Origin: an uncultured Draconibacterium sp.
Lineage (GTDB): Bacteria; Bacteroidota; Bacteroidia; Bacteroidales; Prolixibacteraceae
Length of the DNA: 64,000 nt
Direction: 5' to 3'
NCBI RefSeq assembly: GCF_963676735.1
Contig: NZ_OY781464.1
Location: 4,621,001 to 4,685,000 of the forward strand
Shown: piece after piece, positions 1-8,336 of the stretch
Layout: each line of letters begins with the position of its first letter
Position numbering within the stretch: position 1 is the stretch's first letter
The notes under the pieces: generated by a model
Told to the model about the DNA's origin: nothing
The model's database searches: none
What the model saw: only the letters and a program-made list of their open reading frames with translations
Translations under genes and position numbers: made by a program

Positions 1-171
1 TTTCCGTTATTTTTTAAAATCTTTTGTTGAAAGTGTTATTTTTATTTTTTAAGTTTACACGTGTTTAGCCGACACAAACACGCAAAACAAGATGATTCCA
101 TCTTTGATTTGCTTTAGTCCTTGTTTGAGTATTAGAATTGTAGTGTATTTTGAGAACATCAAAATGTATAA
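1..171. other. Intergenic stretch at left edge, upstream of sensor kinase gene
   Basis: AT-rich leader before the sensor kinase gene. No ORF, RNA gene or convincing repeat was seen. A short ORF starting at 164 closes after three codons, so the kinase start at 172 is preferred. No exact TAnnTTTG promoter box was found; the closest is a one-mismatch CATCTTTG near 110. Confidence 0.5.
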
Positions 172-3100
172 ATGATAGTAAAACGGGGGAAAATAAGCAT
201 TTCTGGTCTGCTTGTGTTAATCCTTTTATTGGTTAATACTATTTCTGCTCAGCCCAGGTATTTGCAACTCAAACAATTTACTTCTGAAGATGGTTTGTCG
301 TCTTCAACTATTACGTGTATTAGCCAGGATTTTAAGGGCTTTATCTGGATTGGCACCCGAAACGGATTAAACCGGTTCGACGGTAACACGTTTAAAATTT
401 ATAAAGCAGATAACGAGGCTAATGCATTAAACACTTTGTCTGATAATCTGGTGCTTGATATTTGTTTCGACGTGGACAATCGTTTGTATGTGGGCACCAT
501 GAAAGGCTTATCTTTGTACCAGCCTCAATTCGATCATTTTCATAATTACCAGTCAGATTCAAGCTCGTGTTTGTACAATGTTAATTTTCAGGCCCGTTCT
601 GTGACGGCTGCTAAAGATGGTACGCTTTACATTGCCTCTACCATTGGAGTTATTTGTTTTAATCCAAAACAGAATACTTATTCTTGTTATAATGAGGAGA
701 ATGGTTTATGTAATTCTGTAATTGATAAGGTTTTTTTAGCCAACGATAATCGCCTCTGGATTGGAACGGCAAGTGGGTTGGATGTTTTGAATATCAAAAC
801 CGGTGAATTAAAACATGTAGGCAAAGGCCTGGATGGGACAGATTATTCTTCCGGTAGATTTCATGATATTATTGCCGATCAGAAAGGAGTTATTTGGGCA
901 AGCAGTTATACAAAAGGCCTGTTTCGGGTAGCTTTAAACGACGAAGGGGAAGAATGCCTGCAAAATTTTAAACATGAGCCGGGCAATTCGAACTCCATTT
1001 CTGCTAACCGACTGATGTGCATCGAGGTGGACAAAAGCAATAATATTTGGGTTGGAGCAGAAAACGACGGAGTTTATTGTTTAAATCCAAACAGAAACCG
1101 CTTTAAGCATTACCTGTCGGCTAAAACCGATCCGTTTCTCACAAAAACATATTCAGGAGAGTGCCTGTTTTTCGACCGTTCGGATAATTTCTGGCTAGGA
1201 ACTTTTGCCAACGGCCTTAATTTGGCACCCAAAAATAGTGGATCAATTGTGGCATTTAGCAAATTTAAAGGTGGCAATTTAAGCAATACCAACAATATGG
1301 TAAATGCATTTTACCAACAAAGCGACAGCTTAATTTGGGTGGCAACCGATGGTGGTGGAATAAATATTCTAAATAAAAATACAGGCTATTTTCGCTGCAT
1401 AAGTACCGAAAACTCCGATTTGCCAAACAATTATATTCTATCCATCGACGAAGGCAAAAATGGAGAAATATGGATGTCAACTTGGGGCTCAGGATTGGTT
1501 TGCTATCGTCCTGAAGACAACAGTTATACCGTTTATGATAAAACGAATTCTTCCATTCCCGACAATAATCTGTTTGATGTTTGTGTAACCGATAACGGAG
1601 CCTTGCTTATTGCAACATTTAGTTCGGGGCTTGCTTATTTCGAGCCCTATAAAAATACATGGAAAGTGTATGATCCCGGCAACAGCAAGTTGGCAGTGCG
1701 TTACATCAATGCGGTCAAAAAACTCGATAACCAAACGTTTGTTATTGGTACAAATGCCGGTGTGTTTCTTTTTAATACTAAAAGCGAAACAATAACAAAC
1801 CTTGCTGAAACAAAACAGATTAATAGCCTTGGTAAGGCTCATGTTTACGATGTGTTTGTTGAAAGCAAAACATCGGTATGGGCGGCAACGCTTTCCGGCT
1901 TAGTTCATTTTAACCCGAAAACAGGTGATAACAAAACATTTACCGTAAAACACGGCTTGCCTAATAATTCGATAAACGGAGTTTTAAAAGATAAAAATGG
2001 CTTGTTGTGGTTTTCAACCTTAGGTGGTGTTTGTTCTTATAATTTGAGTACCGAAACCATTGAAATATACAACAAGCACGATGGATTGCAAAGCAATGAA
2101 TTTCGGCCGCGTAGTTTGTTAAGTGATAGCAACGGACATTTATACTTTGGCGGAATCAATGGTTTCAGTATTGTTTATCCTGAAAAACTTAAAAAGAACA
2201 GTCAGGCACCGGTTGTAAGTTTCACCGGTTTTGAAATTTTTAATAAACCTGTTTTACCCAATACGCTCCATTCTCCTTTACAGCGAATAATTTCGGAAGA
2301 AGACGAGCTAAGGATTCCGGCCAGTAAATCGGTTCTTACGTTTCATTTTGGCGTGTTAGACTATGCCGGTATAGGAAAAACCCAGCACGCCTATAAGCTC
2401 GAGAATTTTGATAAAGAATGGACCTATTGTGGAACACGCAGGCAGGTAACATACACCAATCTCGATCCGGGGAAATATGTGTTAAGGGTAAAAGGTGCCA
2501 ACAGCGATGGAGTTTGGAATGAAGAAGGAGTGGCATTGACTATTACAATTATTCCGCCCTGGTGGAAAACATTATGGTTTATGTTTCTCATTTTAATTTT
2601 GTTTATCGGTATTTTTCTCTTTGTTAATCATTTAAGAATTGCATCGCTTGAGCAACAAAAGCAAAAACTGGAAATAGCTGTAAAACAACGCACCAAAGAA
2701 TTGGCAGAAATTAATACAACAAAAGATAAATTGTTTGCAGTAATTGCACATGATCTTCGCAATCCGTTTAATGTAATTCTTGGTTATACCGATGTGTTAA
2801 TTGAAGGGTATAAGAAGTTTGACCAGCGGATGATGGATCAGATTCTTGATAATCTGAAAACTGCCGGAGACAGTGCTTTTGCCCTACTCGAGAACCTGAT
2901 GAATTGGTCAAGATCGCAACGGGGTGTCATTGAATTTTTACCAAAACAGGTACTGTTGAGCGATTTTGTTGAAACAGCATTAATGGAAATTGAAGCTCTA
3001 TCGAAAAAGAAAAATATTGCCCTTATCAATTGCATTGAGTCTAAAAATGCCAACTTGTATATCGATTTTAATATGGTGTTGTTAGTTTTTCGGAATTTGC

Positions 3101-3435
3101 TTACCAATGCGGTGAAATTCAGTAATTCAGGAGGAAAAATTTATTTGGTAGAAGGGGCTGTAAGTAATAACTTTATTACCCTTGGAATAAAGGACGAAGG
3201 CATTGGTATTGATCCGGAAAGGAGGCAGTTTATTTTTCAACCCGGAAAACAGGAAACTACTCCCGGAACTAAAGGCGAAAAAGGCAGCGGTTTGGGCCTT
3301 ATGCTTTGCAAAGAGTTTGTTGAAAAGCATAGTGGTGAGATATGGGTGGAAAGTACACCCGGCGAGGGAGCTGTTTTTTGGCTTACCCTGCCATTATATG
3401 AAAATTATATTGAAAAAAAAGAGACACCTGCCTAA
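172..3435 (+). CDS. Beta-propeller sensor histidine kinase
   Basis: Inner-membrane sensor kinase of 1087 aa. A signal peptide (residues 1-26, ending near ISAQ) is followed by two-component-regulator propeller repeats with the recurring pattern of Trp-Ile/Phe-Gly-Thr (about 30-670), a Y_Y_Y domain (about 700-793) and one membrane helix (about 797-817). The cytoplasmic part has a coiled linker, a HisKA domain with phospho-acceptor His860 in AHDLRNPF, and a HATPase domain with the N box (NLLTNAVKFS), DEGIGID and GSGLGL. It has no receiver or AraC domain, so it is a classical kinase and not a one-protein hybrid of the polysaccharide-utilisation type. No response regulator adjoins it; its partner and ligand are unknown. 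The last codons overlap the terminator hairpin of the convergent hcp operon. Confidence 0.92.
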   Translation: MIVKRGKISISGLLVLILLLVNTISAQPRYLQLKQFTSEDGLSSSTITCISQDFKGFIWIGTRNGLNRFDGNTFKIYKADNEANALNTLSDNLVLDICFDVDNRLYVGTMKGLSLYQPQFDHFHNYQSDSSSCLYNVNFQARSVTAAKDGTLYIASTIGVICFNPKQNTYSCYNEENGLCNSVIDKVFLANDNRLWIGTASGLDVLNIKTGELKHVGKGLDGTDYSSGRFHDIIADQKGVIWASSYTKGLFRVALNDEGEECLQNFKHEPGNSNSISANRLMCIEVDKSNNIWVGAENDGVYCLNPNRNRFKHYLSAKTDPFLTKTYSGECLFFDRSDNFWLGTFANGLNLAPKNSGSIVAFSKFKGGNLSNTNNMVNAFYQQSDSLIWVATDGGGINILNKNTGYFRCISTENSDLPNNYILSIDEGKNGEIWMSTWGSGLVCYRPEDNSYTVYDKTNSSIPDNNLFDVCVTDNGALLIATFSSGLAYFEPYKNTWKVYDPGNSKLAVRYINAVKKLDNQTFVIGTNAGVFLFNTKSETITNLAETKQINSLGKAHVYDVFVESKTSVWAATLSGLVHFNPKTGDNKTFTVKHGLPNNSINGVLKDKNGLLWFSTLGGVCSYNLSTETIEIYNKHDGLQSNEFRPRSLLSDSNGHLYFGGINGFSIVYPEKLKKNSQAPVVSFTGFEIFNKPVLPNTLHSPLQRIISEEDELRIPASKSVLTFHFGVLDYAGIGKTQHAYKLENFDKEWTYCGTRRQVTYTNLDPGKYVLRVKGANSDGVWNEEGVALTITIIPPWWKTLWFMFLILILFIGIFLFVNHLRIASLEQQKQKLEIAVKQRTKELAEINTTKDKLFAVIAHDLRNPFNVILGYTDVLIEGYKKFDQRMMDQILDNLKTAGDSAFALLENLMNWSRSQRGVIEFLPKQVLLSDFVETALMEIEALSKKKNIALINCIESKNANLYIDFNMVLLVFRNLLTNAVKFSNSGGKIYLVEGAVSNNFITLGIKDEGIGIDPERRQFIFQPGKQETTPGTKGEKGSGLGLMLCKEFVEKHSGEIWVESTPGEGAVFWLTLPLYENYIEKKETPA

Positions 3436-3447
3436 AACAGGTGCCTC
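3412..3447 (-). terminator. Intrinsic terminator of the hcp operon, inside the 3' end of the convergent kinase gene
   Basis: On the minus strand a 10-bp stem (GAGGCACCTG with CAGGTGTCTC, one G-U pair, 7-nt loop) is followed by eight T residues. It lies about 55 bp past the hcp stop. Its T tract and one stem arm encode the last residues of the convergent sensor kinase. The plus-strand reading has no U tract, so it should act for hcp. Confidence 0.8.
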
Positions 3448-3501
3448 TATAAACCACTGATCAAGCTTTAACCATGGTTTTCTGTCCCCGGTCTTTATTT
3501 T

Positions 3502-5154
3502 TTATACACTCATAAACATTTCCAGGTCTTTTTCTACTTCAGTAATGCCTCCAATTCCAAAATTCTCAACCAAAACATTTGCAACGTTTGGCGAAAGGAA
3601 TGCCGGTAGTGTAGGGCCCAAGTGAATATTTTTTACACCAAGGTGCAACAGGGCAAGTAGTACAATTACTGCTTTTTGCTCGTACCAGGCAATGTTATAA
3701 GCTATTGGCAATTCATTAATGTCGTTTAATTCGAATACTTCTTTTAGTTTTAGTGCAATTACAGCCAGCGAGTAAGAGTCGTTACATTGTCCGGCATCAA
3801 TAACACGCGGAATACCGCCGATATCGCCCAAAGGCAGTTTGTTGTAACGGTATTTTGCACAACCGGCTGTAAGAATTACAGTGTCTTGTGGTAACTGCTC
3901 GGCAAATTGAGTGTAGTAATCGCGGCTTTTCATTCGTCCGTCGCAACCGGCCATTACAAAGAACTTTTTGATAGCACCCGATTTTACGGCATCAACAATT
4001 TTGTCGGCCAATACAAAAACCTGAGCGTGAGCAAAACCTCCAACAATCTCTCCGGTTTCAATTTCTTGTGGTGGCGCGCATTTTTTGGCATGCTCAATAA
4101 TTGCACTAAAGTCTTTCATTTTACCGTTTTCGCGATCCGGAATGTGGATGGCGCCGTCAAGACCTGATGTGCCGGTTGTGTAAATCCGGTCGGTGTAAGT
4201 TGCCGATGCTTTTGGCGGAACGATACAGTTTGTTGTAAAAAGTATTGGTCCGTTAAAACTTTCAAATTCCGTATTTTGTTTCCACCAGGCATTTCCGTAG
4301 TTACCAACCAGGTGATCGTATTTTTTGAAAGCAGGATAGTAGTGAGCCGGCAACATTTCGCTGTGGGTATATACATCAACGCCGGTACCTTCGGTTTGTT
4401 TCAGCAACTCTTCCATGTCTTTCATGTCGTGCCCTGAAATAAGAATTGCCGGATTGTTGCGTACGCCGATATTCACTTTTGTAGCTTCCGGATTTCCGTA
4501 AGAGCCCGTGTTGGCAGCATCCAATAATGCCATAACATCAACTCCGAATTTTCCGGTTTCAAGGGTAAGTGCTACCAGTTGGTCAACACTCAAATCTTCA
4601 GTTGTGGCAACCAGTGCACGTTGCATAAAAGCAAAAATCTCATCTTTTTGGCTTCCCAGGTTGTAAGCGTGTTCAGCATAAGCTGCCAGTCCTTTTACAC
4701 CATAAATAATTAACTCGCGCAACGAGCGGATGTCTTCGTTTTCAGTACTCAAAACGCCAACTTCTTCAGCTTTTGCTTCAAACTCTTCAGTAGTGTTGCC
4801 TGTCCATGTTGCAATGGCTGGTAATTCTTCTGGCAAAGCCACTCCTGCTTCTTTGCTCAATACGTGCAACTCGTTTCTCAGCTGAAGTGCTTTAATGATA
4901 CGTTTGGTAAATACAGCAGCATCAAAATTGGCATTGGTAATGGTGCTGAATAAACCATCAAAAACAATTTTGTCTACCTTTTTAGGGTTAGCTCCAACGT
5001 TTCGTAACTTTTCGTTGTACCAGCAAACACCTTTCAAAACATACAACAAGGTATCTTGTAAATTGGCTACATCGCTGGTTTTTCCGCAAACGCCTGCTAT
5101 AGTGCAGCCGGTTCCTTTGGCTGCTTCCTGACATTGAAAACAAAACATACTCAT
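3502..5154 (-). CDS. hcp: Hydroxylamine reductase / hybrid-cluster protein
   Basis: Hybrid-cluster protein, 550 aa, the family length. Family members reduce hydroxylamine in vitro and act as NO reductases under nitrosative stress. The N-terminal cysteines C5-X2-C8-X8-C17-X5-C23 match the cubane cluster site of the class I (anaerobe-type) form. Conserved C-terminal segments include FVMAGCDGR, TAGCAKYRYN and DAGQCNDSYS, which carry hybrid-cluster ligands. It follows the ferredoxin-like gene by 86 bp on the same strand. A strong AGGAGG ribosome-binding site (complement at 5162-5167) sits 7 nt before the ATG, which is unusual for Bacteroidota and suggests high expression. Confidence 0.97.
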   Translation of the reverse strand: MSMFCFQCQEAAKGTGCTIAGVCGKTSDVANLQDTLLYVLKGVCWYNEKLRNVGANPKKVDKIVFDGLFSTITNANFDAAVFTKRIIKALQLRNELHVLSKEAGVALPEELPAIATWTGNTTEEFEAKAEEVGVLSTENEDIRSLRELIIYGVKGLAAYAEHAYNLGSQKDEIFAFMQRALVATTEDLSVDQLVALTLETGKFGVDVMALLDAANTGSYGNPEATKVNIGVRNNPAILISGHDMKDMEELLKQTEGTGVDVYTHSEMLPAHYYPAFKKYDHLVGNYGNAWWKQNTEFESFNGPILFTTNCIVPPKASATYTDRIYTTGTSGLDGAIHIPDRENGKMKDFSAIIEHAKKCAPPQEIETGEIVGGFAHAQVFVLADKIVDAVKSGAIKKFFVMAGCDGRMKSRDYYTQFAEQLPQDTVILTAGCAKYRYNKLPLGDIGGIPRVIDAGQCNDSYSLAVIALKLKEVFELNDINELPIAYNIAWYEQKAVIVLLALLHLGVKNIHLGPTLPAFLSPNVANVLVENFGIGGITEVEKDLEMFMSV

Positions 5155-5240
5155 ACTATTTCCTCCTATTGATTATTATTACTTTTTTATTGAACTGGGG
5201 CCTTGGTTTTATTATAACTTAATTTATTGCAGGGGTGGTT

Positions 5241-6122
5241 TTACAACCACTCTTCGCTAATCACATCGCCCTTAATTCCAATTACCACTTCTTTTACGGG
5301 CACCTTGCGTGAGGCCATTTGGGTAGCCCGCGATACCATGTGCGATAGGCCGCCACAACACGGAACTTCCATAATTACTACAGTAATGGTGTTTACTTTG
5401 GCTTCTTCAATCAGCTGTAAAAGTTTATAAATGTAGGTATCGGTGCTGTTGTCGAGTTTTGGGCAGGCAATAACCATTTTACGTCCTTTTATAAAATCGT
5501 TATGAAAATTACCATGAGCAAAACCTGCACAATCGGCAGCAACCAACAGATCGGCGCCCTGGAAATAACTTGCTGCCGGGTTAATCAGGTGCATTTGTAC
5601 CGGCCATTGGGTAAGAGCCGATGGTGTTTCGGCTGCGGGCGCTGCCATTTTTAATCCGCCGGCATCAAAACTCATTGGTGCCGATCCCGGGCAACCACCA
5701 CCGGTGCCACACGCCTGCTTTTCGCCGGCTTCGTTTGTGCCGTTTAACAAAGCATGAACTTCGCTAATCTCAAAAGGCATGGCATCGGCGTTTGCTTTAA
5801 TAAATCCAAGTGCCTGTTTTAAATAGCCGCTTTCGTTATGGTCTTGCAAATGCTTTAAATGCGCAAACATGGTGGCTTTGCCTTGTTTTACCATTTGTGA
5901 AATGGTGGCAATTTCGTCGTAGGCATCTGCTTCGCGTTCTTCAATGGTAATAGCGCCTTCGGGGCAATGGCCAATGCAGGCTCCCAGCCCGTCGCACATT
6001 AATTCGCTTACCAGGCGTGCTTTGCCGTCGATAATCTGCAGTGCTCCTTCATGGCAGTTGGGTACACAAACTCCGCAGCCGTTGCATAATTCTTCGTCTA
6101 TTTTTATAATCTCACGTATCAT
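5241..6122 (-). CDS. 4Fe-4S dicluster ferredoxin-like protein, likely Hcp electron partner
   Basis: 293 aa cytoplasmic iron-sulfur protein. The N-terminal about 60 residues carry two 4Fe-4S motifs (CNGCGVCVPNC and CDGLGACIGHC, each followed by C/H-x-E-G-A). The second motif departs from the usual CxxCxxC spacing because its second Cys is replaced by Leu/Gly. The C-terminal half contains CGTGGGCPGS and several Cys positions (ADCAGFAHG, IACPKLDN, EVPCCGG) that could hold another cofactor. Being first in an operon with hcp, it probably donates electrons to Hcp, the role of Hcr in enterobacteria; this is inferred from context. Confidence 0.85.
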   Translation of the reverse strand: MIREIIKIDEELCNGCGVCVPNCHEGALQIIDGKARLVSELMCDGLGACIGHCPEGAITIEEREADAYDEIATISQMVKQGKATMFAHLKHLQDHNESGYLKQALGFIKANADAMPFEISEVHALLNGTNEAGEKQACGTGGGCPGSAPMSFDAGGLKMAAPAAETPSALTQWPVQMHLINPAASYFQGADLLVAADCAGFAHGNFHNDFIKGRKMVIACPKLDNSTDTYIYKLLQLIEEAKVNTITVVIMEVPCCGGLSHMVSRATQMASRKVPVKEVVIGIKGDVISEEWL

Positions 6123-6153
6123 CTTTCTGTTCTTTTTCTTTAAGTTTACGCAA

Positions 6154-6161
6154 CAAAAGTA
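6154..6161 (-). promoter_or_regulatory. Promoter -7 element of the ferredoxin-hcp operon
   Basis: Minus-strand TACTTTTG matches the Bacteroidota -7 box TAnnTTTG exactly. It lies 32 bp before the ferredoxin-like gene. There is no TTG -33 box at the usual 18-20 bp. Instead the FNR-like palindrome at 6183-6198 is centred roughly 40 bp from the expected start site, the position of a class II activator. Confidence 0.6.
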
Positions 6162-6182
6162 GGGCAGTAGTGTTTTTCAAAA

Positions 6183-6198
6183 TGTACCAATTGTTACA
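6183..6198. promoter_or_regulatory. FNR/Crp-like palindromic operator between crp-family gene and hcp operon
   Basis: TGTACCAATTGTTACA is a 16-bp palindrome with 7 of 8 pairs matched. It ends 2 bp before the regulator's ATG and lies 61 bp upstream of the divergent ferredoxin gene. The placement suggests activation of the hcp operon and autorepression of the regulator by the Crp/Fnr protein encoded alongside. Confidence 0.65.
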
Positions 6199-6200
6199 AT

Positions 6201-6878
6201 ATGACAGATTATTCTCAGATTATTAAAAGTCCCTTGTTTCAAGGTATTCCGGAAGAAGAATGCCGGATGTTGTTTTCAAAAATTCATTACCAGTTGCGTA
6301 AATTTGAGAAAAATGAATTGGTGGTACAAGGAGGCGAAGAGGTGCGATACCTGCTGGTAGTACTTTCAGGAAGTGTGCGTGGCGAAATGATTGATTACTC
6401 GGGGAAAACTGTAAAAATTGAGGATATTGAAGCTCCGCGGCCCTTGGCTTCTGCCTTTTTATTTGGGAAAGAAAATAAGTTTCCGGTAACTGTAACGGCT
6501 AACCAAAAGGCCGAATTACTGGCTATTCCGGTTGCCGAATTTTTAAAACTGTTGCAATTAAATACGCGCCTGCTGCGCAATTACCTCAACAGCATTTCAA
6601 CGCGTGCTCAGTTTCTTTCGCAAAAGCTGCATTTTTTAAGTTTTAAAACCATAAAAGAAAAGGTGGCTCACTTTCTGCTGCAGCAGGCCGGCGAAAAGTT
6701 TCATTCGTTTGATCTTAAAAATACACAGCAGCAGCTTGCCGAATTGTTTGGCGTTACCCGGCCCTCGTTAGCACGCGTACTGGGCGAAATGCAGAACGAT
6801 GAACTGATTAAAATTGAGAAAAAGACCGTTACCCTGTTGGATAAAAAAGGCTTAAATAAATTATTGTTGAATGGATAA
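6201..6878 (+). CDS. Crp/Fnr-family transcriptional regulator, probably HcpR-like
   Basis: 225 aa. A cyclic-nucleotide-binding-type beta-barrel spans residues 15-125 and a winged helix-turn-helix about 150-215 (TQQQLAELFGVTRPSLARVLGEM). It lacks the N-terminal cysteine cluster of true Fnr, so it should sense its signal otherwise; HcpR of Porphyromonas is a heme/NO-type sensor. It diverges from the ferredoxin-hcp operon, which supports control of hcp in response to nitrosative stress. The ATG is directly preceded by a palindrome. The 3' end overlaps pgeF by 8 bases. Confidence 0.85.
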   Translation: MTDYSQIIKSPLFQGIPEEECRMLFSKIHYQLRKFEKNELVVQGGEEVRYLLVVLSGSVRGEMIDYSGKTVKIEDIEAPRPLASAFLFGKENKFPVTVTANQKAELLAIPVAEFLKLLQLNTRLLRNYLNSISTRAQFLSQKLHFLSFKTIKEKVAHFLLQQAGEKFHSFDLKNTQQQLAELFGVTRPSLARVLGEMQNDELIKIEKKTVTLLDKKGLNKLLLNG

Positions 6879-7602
6879 GTTTGTTCGTTACCAGCTATTC
6901 AAGCCATATCAACAGCTAATGGCTTTTACCACAACAAAATATACTTTACCGGTAAAAAATATAAGGTACAGCCACAATCCCCAAAACAAAGAAAAACTGG
7001 CTCTAGCGCTGCAGCTACAAACAAACCAACTGGTTTTTCCCGATCAGACTCACAGCTCTTGTGTTGCTGAAATAAACACCGCTCCAACAACAAAAATAGC
7101 CGAAACTGATGCTTTGGTTAGCAATAAACCGGGTTTGTGTTTGTGCGTGCAAACGGCCGATTGTGTTCCGCTGTTGCTTTTTGATCCTGAAGCAATGGTT
7201 ATTGCTGCAGTGCATGCCGGATGGCGCGGCACTGTTGGCCGAATTGTTGAAAAGGCACTCGAAAGCATGGTGGCAAATTTTGGTGCTTCTGCCAAAAATA
7301 CCATTGTGGTAATAGGCCCGTCAGTTGGTCCTGCCGTTTACGAAGTTGGCAGCGAGGTGGTGGCTGCTGCACATAAAAATATTCCCCAGGCCGAAAAGAC
7401 GCTGCATAAAAACGGGTCGGGCAAATTTCATTTTAACCTTTGGGAAGCCAATCGGCAATTACTCTTGAAAAACGGGGTGCAGGAGCATAATATTGAAGTG
7501 CTTAAAACCTGTTCTTTTTCCGAATCAGAAAAGTATTTCTCGGCACGCCGCGATGGAGTAGAAACCGGGCGGATGGTTTCGGGAATAATGCTGAAAGCAT
7601 AA
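6871..7602 (+). CDS. pgeF: Peptidoglycan editing factor PgeF (multicopper-laccase-fold, YfiH/DUF152)
   Basis: 243 aa, the normal family size. Conserved metal/active-site segments are visible: FPDQTHSS, VQTADCVPLLLFD and AAVHAGWRGTVGRIV, with the C-terminal KTCSFSESEKYFSARRDG. The family removes mis-incorporated amino acids from muropeptide precursors; older annotations call it a polyphenol oxidase or purine nucleosidase. It overlaps the upstream Crp/Fnr gene by 8 bases (ATGGATAA), so translation is probably coupled. A functional link with the nitrosative regulator is not obvious. Confidence 0.9.
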   Translation: MDKFVRYQLFKPYQQLMAFTTTKYTLPVKNIRYSHNPQNKEKLALALQLQTNQLVFPDQTHSSCVAEINTAPTTKIAETDALVSNKPGLCLCVQTADCVPLLLFDPEAMVIAAVHAGWRGTVGRIVEKALESMVANFGASAKNTIVVIGPSVGPAVYEVGSEVVAAAHKNIPQAEKTLHKNGSGKFHFNLWEANRQLLLKNGVQEHNIEVLKTCSFSESEKYFSARRDGVETGRMVSGIMLKA

Positions 7603-8336
7603 ACACAACGGCAGTTCTGTTTTTCTGTTTTGCGAAAGTGGTTTTACCTTTTTCGCCCAAAAAACACTTGTTTCCCTGTCTTTTTACTCCGTGCCACCGG
7701 GGCAAGTTCAATATATACCGGGGCAGGTGTTTCAACCTGATTCCGGATTGCATTGAGCTATTCTTTTTTTGATTACGACCAGCTAAATAAAATTCTATCC
7801 ATTCACGCTGAGGTATAAATTAAATTAGCAAAGCCAAATCGGTGATGGAAATAATGTAAAACCCGGTAAAAGTTCGAGATGTAAATTTCTATGCTTTTGC
7901 AGTTATAAATAGGCATTTTGTTACCAAATCTCATTCTTCTGTAGTTAGAAGCAGGCATATTGTCCGGAATATCTATTCTTCCACATGCGGAAGCCTCCTG
8001 ATTTTTAAAAAAGTGACCTCTTCCGCATGCAGAAGGCAGTATATTTTCGCAAAAGTGCCCCCTTTCGCATGCAGAAGACCCTGAATTTCCAAAAATATGC
8101 CTGCTTCTAATTGCTGAAGCCCCTATTTTTTTTAAATAATGCTCGCTGATAATTGCAGAAGGCAGTATTTGTTTTCAAAAATGGCCTCTTCCGCACTAAA
8201 AAATGGGAATTCTGCATCCATTTCTTGTTAAGAAGGTTTAATTATAATGTGCTGTTTTCTGAGTTTTCAGCAAAAGCCTTATCTTCGCAAGGATTAAAAA
8301 TTTCATAACGAATACGCTTTCAGAAAACACTTGAAA
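7603..8336. other. 734-bp gene-free region with two kinds of periodic repeat
   Basis: No supported coding sequence. From left to right: a weak hairpin just after pgeF (7633-7657, GCGAAA with TTTCGC plus an inner GGT/ACC pair, no U tract); an exact 9-bp direct repeat ACCGGGGCA at 7696-7704 and 7717-7725, 21 bp apart; and the 42-bp-period palindrome array at 7894-8203. A near-consensus -7 box TATCTTCG lies at 8280-8287, 50 bp before the DUF2723 gene. Confidence 0.75.
7894..8203. repeat. Tandem array, 42-bp period, of 16-bp palindromes
   Basis: Eight units begin at 7894, 7936, 7978, 8020, 8062, 8104, 8146 and 8188, exactly 42 bp apart with no indel. Each unit starts with a version of the palindrome CTTCCGCATGCGGAAG, best in units 2-4 and worn in the first and last. 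A 26-bp spacer follows with an A/T-rich middle and, in several units, a tail near A4-TGCC. 42 bp equals four DNA turns, so palindromes face one side of the helix. Read in one frame the units give 14-residue repeats (like LPHAEGSIF), but stops interrupt five of the eight. Confidence 0.85.

Noticed and set aside
7502..7753. Minus-strand ORF over the pgeF end and following intergenic DNA
   Set aside because: No family resemblance and mostly antisense to pgeF.
7894..8203. CRISPR array
   Set aside because: Units are degenerate palindromes with similar spacers, 42 bp in total; there are no identical repeats with unique spacers and no cas genes.
7894..8203. Protein-coding 14-residue repeat
   Set aside because: The shared frame has stop codons in five of the eight units; kept only as a possible origin.
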